Origin: Virgibacillus_F flavescens
GTDB taxonomy: Bacteria > Bacillota > Bacilli > Bacillales > Amphibacillaceae
NCBI RefSeq assembly: GCF_050574275.1
Contig: NZ_CP192260.1
Location: forward strand, 2,666,001-2,730,000
Direction: 5' to 3'
Length of the DNA: 64,000 nucleotides
Position numbers and translations under genes: made by a program. The notes beneath the pieces are model-generated. The model had not been told where the DNA came from, did no database searches, and saw only the letters and a list, made by a program, of their open reading frames with translations. Below are positions 57,155 through 64,000 of this stretch, one piece after another. Positions within the stretch are counted from its first letter, which is position 1; each line of letters starts with the position of its first letter.

Positions 57155-57832
57155 CTATTTTTCTTTTTGTTTTGCGTCTTCATATTTTACTTTAAGGTCA
57201 GCTGCTTCATAGAACTCTTTTTTCATCTGATTGTATTTTTCGGTGTACGAATTAAAGTTTTCGTTTGCGTCTAAAACTTCATTATAATTCTGGTTAATTT
57301 TTTCAATGTGTGCTGTAAGTGTCTCTTGTTTTAAGTCTTCTTTTTGCAGCAGTGTATACAACTCTTTTTCGAGGTCAAGCGTCTGTGTATATGCTTGATT
57401 AAGCTTACTGTAGGCTTCATAGCGGTTCATCATTACATCATACATTTTATTTGCTTTCTCTTTAGCTTTTTCGTCTTCAAGTTCGCCTACTAAATCTTTC
57501 ACTTCTTCAAATTCTTTTTTAGATGCATCAATACTCTCTTTTTCAAGTGAAATTAATTCTTTTCTTTTTTCAATTGTATCAATCGCATCTTGCGAAACTG
57601 ACTTAATCTTATCAAATTCTTCCATGCTTAAATCGATAATTTGACTGTAAAGCTTTTGCTCTTTTTTCTCAAGTTTCACAATTTCTTCTTGTTGTTTTTC
57701 AAAAGCTTCTTCTAATGTTACTGCTTTTTCTAAATGGTTATATATCTTTTCGGAAGTGGATCCTCCACTACACGCTGATAATAATGAAATTACAGCTATA
57801 AATAATAAGATGACTATTTTTTTTTCAAACAA
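57155..57832 (-). CDS. ykyA: YkyA family cell-wall-associated lipoprotein
   Basis: The 225-residue protein has a lipoprotein signal with lipobox LLSAC (Cys21). The rest is nearly all charged helix with long coiled-coil character (EKQQEEIVKLEKKEQKL and similar). It matches YkyA in length, composition and position between def and pdhA. Function unknown; the family is described as putative cell-wall-binding lipoproteins. The start is TTG after AGGAGG. Confidence 0.88.
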   Translation of the reverse strand: MFEKKIVILLFIAVISLLSACSGGSTSEKIYNHLEKAVTLEEAFEKQQEEIVKLEKKEQKLYSQIIDLSMEEFDKIKSVSQDAIDTIEKRKELISLEKESIDASKKEFEEVKDLVGELEDEKAKEKANKMYDVMMNRYEAYSKLNQAYTQTLDLEKELYTLLQKEDLKQETLTAHIEKINQNYNEVLDANENFNSYTEKYNQMKKEFYEAADLKVKYEDAKQKEK

Positions 57833-58010
57833 TTGAATATTTCCTCCTTCAGACTCTGTAGCAAAATATGAGTATATAATTTTTATATAAAGTAGTATAA
57901 CATATATATGCCTATCAAAAATATCATATTCTCATCGAAATCATATTTTTAAATAATTAATAGTATTTATGTTAAAATAAAAAATTATGAACAATTTAGG
58001 AGTGAACTAC

Positions 58011-58562
58011 ATGTTAACAATGAAAGACATTGTAAGGGAAGGTCATCCTTCACTGCGCGAGGTAGCAAAAGAAGTTCCTATCCCAGCAACAAGTGAAAAT
58101 GCGAAATTATTAGAAGAAATGCTATTGTTCCTTAAAAATAGTCAAGACGATGAAATTGCACGTGAGTTTGATTTAAGACCAGGTGTAGGTCTTGCTGCAC
58201 CACAATTAGGAATAACAAAAAGAATGATTGCTGTCCATTTTGAGGATCCGAACGGAAACAAATACAGCTATGGTTTATTTAACCCAAGAATCGTTAGTCA
58301 TTCTGTTGAGCAAGCTTATTTAACGAGTGGCGAAGGATGTCTTTCGGTCGACAGAAACGTTGAAGGTTATGTTCCGCGATATGCTCGCATCACATTAAAA
58401 GCAACAGATCTTGAGGGTAAAGAAATTAAGCTAAGACTCCGAGATTATGCAGCGATTGTTCTTCAACATGAAATTGACCATTTGAACGGCGTCATGTTTT
58501 ATGATCATATAAACACAGATAATCCAATGGTAGCACCTGAAAACGCTAAAGCAATTGATTAA
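58011..58562 (+). CDS. def: Peptide deformylase
   Basis: This metalloenzyme removes the N-formyl group from nascent proteins. The 183-residue protein has the three family motifs [10 protein letters not shown] (about residues 57-66), EGCLSV (about 109-114, with the metal Cys) and QHEIDHLNG (about 152-160, HExxH). The insertion between motifs 1 and 2 fits the Gram-positive type 2 deformylases. The ATG at 58011, 9 bases after TAGGAG, is better than the ORF start at 57987. It corresponds to B. subtilis defB (ykrB). Confidence 0.95.
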   Translation: MLTMKDIVREGHPSLREVAKEVPIPATSENAKLLEEMLLFLKNSQDDEIAREFDLRPGVGLAAPQLGITKRMIAVHFEDPNGNKYSYGLFNPRIVSHSVEQAYLTSGEGCLSVDRNVEGYVPRYARITLKATDLEGKEIKLRLRDYAAIVLQHEIDHLNGVMFYDHINTDNPMVAPENAKAID

Positions 58563-58572
58563 TTTTTTCTAA

Positions 58573-58600
58573 GCTACCCTTACGAAAGGGTAGTTTTTTA
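58573..58600 (+). terminator. Intrinsic terminator after def
   Basis: CTACCCTT and AAGGGTAG form a perfect 8-bp stem with a short loop, followed by six T. Confidence 0.85.
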
Positions 58601-58855
58601 CTAAAGCCGAAGTATACAAAGTCCTCAGGCAGTTTTTCCAAATCTACATCTCATGTGAATAAGAATTCGGTCTAAGATAAAAAATAACGGAACAGTTCAT
58701 GTAAAAATCCCTGAATTAGAGTATAAAACTGATTTTTTTCATTGAAATCGTGTATTTTCATTTCAATATTATGCAAACAGTATTATACTGTAAATAAGAG
58801 GGATTGGATCGGTAGATTGTTTTCTTTAAGATTAGGAAAGGAGATGCGTGGAATC

Positions 58856-58954
58856 ATGTTGAAACGCCTAAAAGAAAAGCTGAAGAAACGCTGGAAGGAT
58901 TTTTTAGGCCGAGGACGAGTACCAACTACTTATAAGAAGGACTACCATAAATAA
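58856..58954 (+). CDS. Possible small basic protein, unknown
   Basis: A 32-codon ORF (MLKRLKEKLKKRWKDFLG at the start, ending YKKDYHK) encodes a strongly basic, amphipathic peptide, about 40% Lys and Arg. An upstream in-frame ATG at 58844 sits just after GGAAAGGAG, too close for that start but about 12 bases from the ATG at 58856. I do not recognise it. It stands in a 676-bp gap between def and rpoY, where B. subtilis has ykrA. The composition could reflect a toxin-like, membrane-active or RNA-binding peptide, or chance. Confidence 0.4.
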   Translation: MLKRLKEKLKKRWKDFLGRGRVPTTYKKDYHK

Positions 58955-59238
58955 AGCCAATCACCATAAAAACTTGCTACGGACAGTTTTGAAACTTATT
59001 ATGGTTGACGATCGGATTACAAACAGAAGTATCATTAAAGCAATTGTGCAATTCTACTTGCGAAATGGTTCTTTACACTATATTGTAAAATGAAACAGCT
59101 GTCTGTCCATCGTCAGCTTTATTAAATAATGTTAAAAATAATCCATGCGTAGGAATTATTGCTCCGTATAGTTTTGAATGTCGGAAGCAATCATTCTTAT
59201 TATTAATAAAAAAACAAAGAATTGATAGGAGAGATGAA
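58955..59238. promoter_or_regulatory. Promoter and leader region of rpoY-rnjA
   Basis: No gene is seen. A possible sigma-A promoter is TTGCGA (about 59058) with TATTGT 17 bp downstream. The leader then holds an imperfect hairpin, ATTGCTCCG (about 59156-59164) with CGGAAGCAAT (about 59180-59189), roughly 50 bp before rpoY. RNase J1 transcripts could be controlled at such a structure, but this is inference. Confidence 0.4.
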
Positions 59239-59448
59239 ATGATTTTTAAAGTATACTTTCAGGAACTCAATACTGAGATTCCTGTACGCGAACGAACGAA
59301 CAGTATTTATGTAGAGGCCGAAACAGAACGAGCAGTACGTGATAAAATAGTGAATCGTAACTATAATATTGAATTCATCCAGCAATTAGACGATGCACAT
59401 TTAGCGTATGAGAAGAGATCAGAAAACTACAGAGTGGAGAACATATAA
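59239..59448 (+). CDS. rpoY: RNA polymerase epsilon subunit RpoY (YkzG)
   Basis: The 69-residue protein matches Ykz[21 protein letters not shown] at the start, [20 protein letters not shown] in the middle and [20 protein letters not shown] at the end. RpoY is the small epsilon subunit bound to RNA polymerase in Firmicutes, structurally like the phage T7 Gp2 inhibitor. It precedes rnjA by 3 bp, the conserved Bacillus arrangement. The ATG follows AGGAGAG. Confidence 0.95.
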   Translation: MIFKVYFQELNTEIPVRERTNSIYVEAETERAVRDKIVNRNYNIEFIQQLDDAHLAYEKRSENYRVENI

Positions 59449-59451
59449 TTT

Positions 59452-61119
59452 ATGAAATTTGTAAAGAATGACCAAACAGCAGTATTTGCATTGGGTGGAT
59501 TAGGTGAAATTGGAAAGAACACGTATGCAGTTCAATTTCAGGATGAAATTATTTTAATAGACGCTGGAATTAAGTTTCCAGAGGATGAACTATTGGGAAT
59601 TGATTATGTAATACCTGATTATACGTATTTAATACAAAATCAGGATAAAATTAAAGGTCTTATTATAACGCATGGTCACGAAGATCATATCGGAGGTATC
59701 CCTTACCTGTTGCGTGAAATAAATGTTCCAATTTATGCAGGTAAGCTTGCAATTGGATTAATTCGTAATAAGCTCGACGAGCATGGATTATTGCGTAAAG
59801 CTAAACTGAACACGATACAGGAAGACGATATCATTAAGTTTCGTAAAACATCTGTGTCTTTTTTCCGCACTACACACAGTATTCCAGATTCTTACGGAGT
59901 AGTTGTGAAGACGCCTCCAGGTAATATTGTGCATACTGGAGATTTTAAATTTGATTTCACACCAGTTGGCGAACCAGCTAACATAGCTAAGATGGCGGAG
60001 ATCGGTAAAGAAGGCGTACTTTGTCTGCTTTCAGACAGTACAAACAGTGAAGTGCCTGGCTTTACTATGTCAGAGCGTGTTGTTGGCGACAGTATTAATG
60101 ATTTATTTAATCGTGTTGACGGAAGACTTATATTTGCAACGTTCGCATCAAATATTTACCGACTACAACAAGTAGTTGAAGCAGCTGTAAAACATAATCG
60201 TAAGGTAGCAGTGTTTGGACGAAGCATGGAGTCATCCATTGCAATTGGACAAGAACTAGGATATATTAATGCTCCAAAAGATACGTTTATAGATGCCCAT
60301 CAAATTAATCGGTTGCCTGCAAGCGAAGTGACTATTCTTTGCACAGGGTCACAAGGGGAACCTATGGCGGCACTATCGCGTATTGCAAACGGTACACACA
60401 GACAAATTCAAACAATTCCTGGGGATACAGTCGTATTTTCATCATCACCAATCCCAGGTAATAATGTGAGTGTCAGCCGCATAATCAATAAACTTTATCG
60501 TGCTGGCTCTGATGTAATCCACGGTCCTTTAAGTGATATTCATACATCTGGACATGGTAGTCAAGAAGAACAAAAACTCATGCTTCGACTAATTAGACCG
60601 ACATACTTCATGCCTATCCATGGTGAGTACCGTATGTTGAAGGAACACACAAAGCTTGCTGAATCTTGTGATGTTAAACCGGAAAACTGTTTCGTCATGG
60701 ATATTGGTGACGTATTAGCGCTTGGCAAAGATAACGCTATGGTAGCTGGCAAAATCCCTTCTGGTTCCGTTTATGTAGATGGCAGTGGAATTGGAGACAT
60801 CGGTAACATCGTATTACGCGATCGTCGAATTCTTTCTGAAGAAGGACTTGTAATTGTCGTTGTAAGCATTGATATGAAAGAATTTAAAATTTCTGCCGGC
60901 CCAGATATTATTTCACGCGGTTTCGTGTACATGCGTGAATCTGAAGATCTGATTAATGAAGCACAAAAGCTTGTATCTTCTCATTTAAACAAAGTAATGG
61001 AGCGAAGAACAACGCAATGGTCTGAAATTAAAAATGAAATAACGGATACAATTGCACCATTCTTATTTGAAAAAACGAAACGCAGACCAATGGTTTTACC
61101 TATTATTATGGAAGTATAA
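59452..61119 (+). CDS. rnjA: Ribonuclease J1
   Basis: RNase J1 is a 5'-3' exonuclease and endonuclease central to mRNA decay and rRNA maturation. The 555-residue protein has the metallo-beta-lactamase motif HGHEDHIGG (about residues 74-82), GDFKFDFTP (about 163-171), the beta-CASP motifs, and the [10 protein letters not shown] segment (about 364-373), then a C-terminal domain. Full length is normal. It is co-transcribed with rpoY and followed by a strong terminator. Confidence 0.97.
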   Translation: MKFVKNDQTAVFALGGLGEIGKNTYAVQFQDEIILIDAGIKFPEDELLGIDYVIPDYTYLIQNQDKIKGLIITHGHEDHIGGIPYLLREINVPIYAGKLAIGLIRNKLDEHGLLRKAKLNTIQEDDIIKFRKTSVSFFRTTHSIPDSYGVVVKTPPGNIVHTGDFKFDFTPVGEPANIAKMAEIGKEGVLCLLSDSTNSEVPGFTMSERVVGDSINDLFNRVDGRLIFATFASNIYRLQQVVEAAVKHNRKVAVFGRSMESSIAIGQELGYINAPKDTFIDAHQINRLPASEVTILCTGSQGEPMAALSRIANGTHRQIQTIPGDTVVFSSSPIPGNNVSVSRIINKLYRAGSDVIHGPLSDIHTSGHGSQEEQKLMLRLIRPTYFMPIHGEYRMLKEHTKLAESCDVKPENCFVMDIGDVLALGKDNAMVAGKIPSGSVYVDGSGIGDIGNIVLRDRRILSEEGLVIVVVSIDMKEFKISAGPDIISRGFVYMRESEDLINEAQKLVSSHLNKVMERRTTQWSEIKNEITDTIAPFLFEKTKRRPMVLPIIMEV

Positions 61120-61129
61120 ATTACAAATG

Positions 61130-61168
61130 AAAACGGAAGTGCCGAAATTGGCACTTCCGTTTTTTTAG
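61130..61168. terminator. Bidirectional terminator after rnjA
   Basis: AACGGAAGTGCC and GGCACTTCCGTT form a perfect 12-bp stem with a 6-base loop and seven T, between convergent rnjA and the pyruvate oxidase gene. Confidence 0.94.
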
Positions 61169-61197
61169 TTAAATTTCCACGTTTACATGTAATTTAG

Positions 61198-62919
61198 TTA
61201 AAACAACCGGCGAGCTGATTTTTCTAAATCAGGAAATTCAACCTTTCCATTTGAGAAAAACTCTTTAATCAAATATTCACCGTAGCTTACTGCTTGATCG
61301 TAAGTTATCTGTCCTGGTAATGGTGCCATATCTTCAATAACAACATCAATAATGGCTGGTTTGTCTGACATAAACGCTTGCTTCATAGTAGTTTCCATAT
61401 TTTCTTGTTTTTCAATACGGTACCCTTCCCCACCACATGCTCTAGCAAATTCTGCAAAATTTACAGCACCTAGATTGGTTTGATAATTTAAATTACCCTT
61501 TGTTTGTTGTTCGTATTTAATCATTCCAATCATACTGTTATTCAACACAACAATTTTAATAGGCAATTCATATTTTACAGCGGTTATAAAATCATGCATA
61601 ACCATTGAAAATCCTCCATCACCACATATTGCAACTACCTGCTTATCGGGGTATGCTATTTGTCCCGCAATCGCTCCAGGTAATCCAGACCCCATAGATG
61701 CTAGGTCCCCTGAAATAATGAATTTTTGGTTAGTGAACGGAAAGAATCTTGTTGTCCACACAGTTACATTTCCTACATCACAAGACACTACAGCATCATT
61801 CTTAACATTTTTCTCTAACGCATACATAACCTGTGGACCGTGAATTGGATCTGAGGAATCTTTTTTCATTTCCTGCATATGCGTGTGCCATCTCTTCATT
61901 TTCTCCTGATATTTCTCAAGAAATTCACTTGAAGCTGACTCAGAAATTAATGAAGTTAATCGTGGTAATATTTGTTTTGAATCACCACATAAACCTTCAG
62001 TTATCGGATAAATTTTACCGATGAATTCAGGTCTTATTTCTATTTGAATCGCCGCTACGTTATCAGGCAAATAATCTCGATAAGGGAAAGCTGTCCCAAT
62101 TAGAATGAGTAAATCTGTTTCCATTACAGCTTCAAAAGCTGGCTTCGTTCCAATTTGCCCATGCTGCCCTAAGTTCAACTTGTGATAATCAGGAATAGCG
62201 CCTTTACCTAACAAACTCAGTACAACTGGTGCATTGATTTTTTCTGCAAACTCGACTAGTTCATTTCTTGAATTCCTTGCACCTTTCCCAGCTAATATAA
62301 CAGGTTTCTTTGCATTATTTATCAAACTTACTGTACGATCGACTGATTCTTGAGCAGGTACAGTTGAAGGATGAACGAGTGTGGAACTTGTTCTCATTTT
62401 TATGTTCTTCTGTTTGACTGCAAATAAATCGTCAGGAACGATTAGTACAGATACCCCTTTTTGTGTATATGCTTCTCGAATTGCCATATTCAGCATATCT
62501 GGAAGTTGTTCAGCTGATTCAACCCGCCTATTAAACACTCCTACTCCGTCAAACATTCTTTCTAAATTAATCTCCTGATGTGCATCAGTACCTACCGCAT
62601 TGCTAGGAACTTGTCCAACAATGGCGAGAACTGGAGCCTTATCTTTTTTTGCATCGTATAGTCCATTAAGCAAATGGGCAGCACCTGGACCTGCTATAGA
62701 TAAGCATACACCTAGCTTCCCGGTTAATTTCGCATAGGATGATGCTGCTAAAGCACCTACTTCTTCATGGCGAATCTGAATAAAATCAATAGCATCTTCT
62801 CTTTTACGTAAATCGTCTACAAATTCATTTATGGAATTGCCTGGCATTCCATAAATATGGTTTACTTCCCAATCTATAAGCTGATCAATTAACAATTCTC
62901 CTGTTCTTTTTTCAAACAT
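61198..62919 (-). CDS. ydaP: Thiamine-diphosphate enzyme, YdaP-like pyruvate oxidase
   Basis: The 573-residue protein has the three-domain pyruvate-oxidase/acetolactate-synthase fold: EVNHIYGMPGNSINEFVDDL near residues 22-41 (with Glu in IRHEEVGALAASSYAKL), the central nucleotide-binding domain VILAGKGARNSRNEL, and the C-terminal thiamine site GDGGFSMVMHDFITAVKY ending with VVLNNS (about 438-465). In B. subtilis YdaP is described as a putative pyruvate oxidase and general stress protein. I chose the ATG at 62919 (MFEKRTG), after GGGTGG; an ATG at 62937 is in frame with a distant GGAGG. Acetolactate synthase cannot be excluded by motif alone. Confidence 0.85.
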   Translation of the reverse strand: MFEKRTGELLIDQLIDWEVNHIYGMPGNSINEFVDDLRKREDAIDFIQIRHEEVGALAASSYAKLTGKLGVCLSIAGPGAAHLLNGLYDAKKDKAPVLAIVGQVPSNAVGTDAHQEINLERMFDGVGVFNRRVESAEQLPDMLNMAIREAYTQKGVSVLIVPDDLFAVKQKNIKMRTSSTLVHPSTVPAQESVDRTVSLINNAKKPVILAGKGARNSRNELVEFAEKINAPVVLSLLGKGAIPDYHKLNLGQHGQIGTKPAFEAVMETDLLILIGTAFPYRDYLPDNVAAIQIEIRPEFIGKIYPITEGLCGDSKQILPRLTSLISESASSEFLEKYQEKMKRWHTHMQEMKKDSSDPIHGPQVMYALEKNVKNDAVVSCDVGNVTVWTTRFFPFTNQKFIISGDLASMGSGLPGAIAGQIAYPDKQVVAICGDGGFSMVMHDFITAVKYELPIKIVVLNNSMIGMIKYEQQTKGNLNYQTNLGAVNFAEFARACGGEGYRIEKQENMETTMKQAFMSDKPAIIDVVIEDMAPLPGQITYDQAVSYGEYLIKEFFSNGKVEFPDLEKSARRLF

Positions 62920-62984
62920 ATTAGTCCACCCTTTCATTTCAATTATGTAATATCCTCCTATCCCTCTATTTCCTAAAAGTCAGT

Positions 62985-63017
62985 AAAAAAAACCCGTATT
63001 CAGATATACGGGTTTTT
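62985..63017 (-). terminator. Intrinsic terminator after ktrC
   Basis: AAACCCGTAT and ATACGGGTTT form a perfect 10-bp stem, followed by eight T on the minus strand. Confidence 0.93.
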
Positions 63018-63046
63018 AAAAGTTTTTATAATGCTCATTTAAACTA

Positions 63047-63712
63047 TTAATCGTCAATTACGAGCTGTTTTTCAAATCTGGATATGTCTCTATCGGATCC
63101 AATAACAATTAATACATCTTCTTCCCGAAGCGTATCATCTGCTCTCGGTGATACGTTAATTTCCTTACCTCTCTTAATAGCTACAACGTTACAGCCGTAA
63201 TTAGCGCGTATATCCAGCTCAATCATGGTTTTACCAAGCATCTTCTCTCCCACCTTTACCTCGACGATACTATGATCATCAGAGAGTTCAAGGTAATCCA
63301 GAATATTACTTGAAATAATATTATGTGCAATTCGCTTCCCCATATCACGTTCAGGATGAACAACCTGATCCGCGCCAATTTTATTTAAAATTTTCTCATG
63401 GTAGTCATTTTGTGCTTTAACTGTAATTTTCTTAATTCCTAAATCGGTCAAAACTACGGTAGTTAAAATACTGGCTTGAATGTTGTCTCCTATTGCTACA
63501 ATTACATGATCAATATTTTTTATACCAAGTTCTTTTAGCGTTGCTTCATCTGTAGAGTCAGCTATCACAGCGTGTGATGCAATATTTTTAAACTCATTTA
63601 CTTTGTCTTCATCATTATCAATAGCGAGTACATGCATTCCTTCTTCACTTAATTCCCGACAAATACTTCCTCCAAATCGGCCAAGACCAATTACGGCAAA
63701 TTCACGTTTCAT
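63047..63712 (-). CDS. ktrC: Ktr potassium uptake regulatory subunit KtrC
   Basis: This soluble RCK protein gates a Ktr K+ channel-like subunit (KtrD or KtrB). The 221-residue protein has the nucleotide-binding RCK_N domain with VIGLGRFGGSICREL (about residues 7-21), ADSTDEATLKELG (about 51-63) and a C-terminal RCK_C domain (about 145-221). Synteny with B. subtilis ykqB (ktrC), upstream of ykqC (rnjA), favours KtrC over KtrA. The channel subunit is not in the window. A K+ and osmolyte theme is shared with the BCCT carrier. Confidence 0.93.
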   Translation of the reverse strand: MKREFAVIGLGRFGGSICRELSEEGMHVLAIDNDEDKVNEFKNIASHAVIADSTDEATLKELGIKNIDHVIVAIGDNIQASILTTVVLTDLGIKKITVKAQNDYHEKILNKIGADQVVHPERDMGKRIAHNIISSNILDYLELSDDHSIVEVKVGEKMLGKTMIELDIRANYGCNVVAIKRGKEINVSPRADDTLREEDVLIVIGSDRDISRFEKQLVIDD

Positions 63713-63785
63713 TATGCGTCCTCCATCATTTCGGTATTATATAATATAAGTTTATCATACTACGTATAGGCGAAAACTGTACAGG

Positions 63786-64000
63786 TTATTTATTACCTTT
63801 TACATAATCAGCATCAAATAAAAACATTTTCATCAATAAAAACAAGGATGGTATTAATAAACATAGTCCGGCTATAAACGCAATAATTAGAGCTATTCCC
63901 ATTTCTTCAGGAGTCGCATTTTCATAAATAGTAATATAGGGGTCCAGCAAATATGGCAAATGTCCTTTCCCATAGCCGAAAAATGCAAAGAAAAACTGCA
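63786..64000 (-). CDS. Cytochrome bd ubiquinol oxidase subunit II, C-terminal part
   Basis: The window's right edge holds the last 71 codons, read in the minus strand: FFGYGKGHLPYLLDPYITIYE followed by the last helix IALIIAFIAGLCLLIPSLFLL and the end FLFDADYVKGNK. This matches the C-terminus of CydB-like (YthB) subunit II proteins of cytochrome bd oxidases. The subunit I gene should lie just outside, to the right. It shows that a bd-type quinol oxidase exists next to the caa3 oxidase encoded at 28-33 kb. Confidence 0.85.
   Translation of the reverse strand, partial: QFFFAFFGYGKGHLPYLLDPYITIYENATPEEMGIALIIAFIAGLCLLIPSLFLLMKMFLFDADYVKGNK

Overview
The window is a low-GC, spore-former Firmicute chromosome segment. 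Gene order follows the Bacillus subtilis ykqB-ykqC ... spoVE interval almost step by step. Bacillithiol synthesis (bshC), sporulation genes (spoVD, spoVE, ylbJ, rsfA/ylbO), a caa3 oxidase and a BCCT osmolyte transporter point to a Bacillaceae member, probably of the halotolerant Oceanobacillus/Virgibacillus kind. The genus is inference from gene style only. I see no tRNA, rRNA, prophage, insertion sequence or CRISPR array.

Layout. 1-11700 (minus strand) is the division and cell-wall (dcw) cluster: mraZ, rsmH, ftsL, pbpB, spoVD, murE, murF, mraY, murD and the start of spoVE. A three-box operator stands before mraZ and a sigma-E-like promoter before spoVD. 11900-26600 holds bshC, a DUF3397 membrane protein, panE, ylbP, rsfA, a crotonase-family enzyme, rpmF (L32, below the usual ORF size cut-off), the yceD-like gene, tmcAL, ylbL, ylbJ, coaD, rsmD, ylbG, ylbF (ricF), ylbE, ylbD, ylbC and a yugN-like gene. 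26780-40160 holds a YtvI-like AI-2E permease, ctaG-ctaF-ctaE-ctaD-ctaC-ctaB with divergent ctaA, then pyruvate carboxylase and ftsW. 40450-47300 holds the small yla/ykt genes (ylaN, ylaL, ylaJ, ylaI, ylaH, ylaF), an inositol-phosphatase-family gene, yktB, yktA and a nitronate-monooxygenase-like enzyme. 47400-58600 holds speA, the tiny sr1p gene, a polysaccharide deacetylase lipoprotein, the BCCT transporter, pdhD-pdhC-pdhB-pdhA, ykyA and def. 58600-64000 holds rpoY, rnjA, a YdaP-like pyruvate oxidase, ktrC and the 3' end of a cytochrome bd subunit II gene.

How the genes work together. The dcw block builds lipid II (murE, murF, mraY, murD) and the septal and spore-cortex synthases (ftsL, pbpB, spoVD, spoVE); ftsW is separate, beside pyc. 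The cta genes make heme A and the caa3 oxidase, and the cydB-like end hints at a branched respiratory chain. Pyruvate carboxylase, pyruvate dehydrogenase, a pyruvate-oxidase homologue and SR1/SR1P put much of the pyruvate node within about 28 kb.

Most of the window is ordinary core genome. The observations I rate highest are in the noncoding parts: a candidate CU-rich small RNA between rsmD and ylbG, an SR1-type dual-function RNA next to speA, two diverged copies of one palindromic repeat family, a second GC-rich structured repeat, and a 10-bp-periodic operator before mraZ. I found no clear undescribed multi-gene system.
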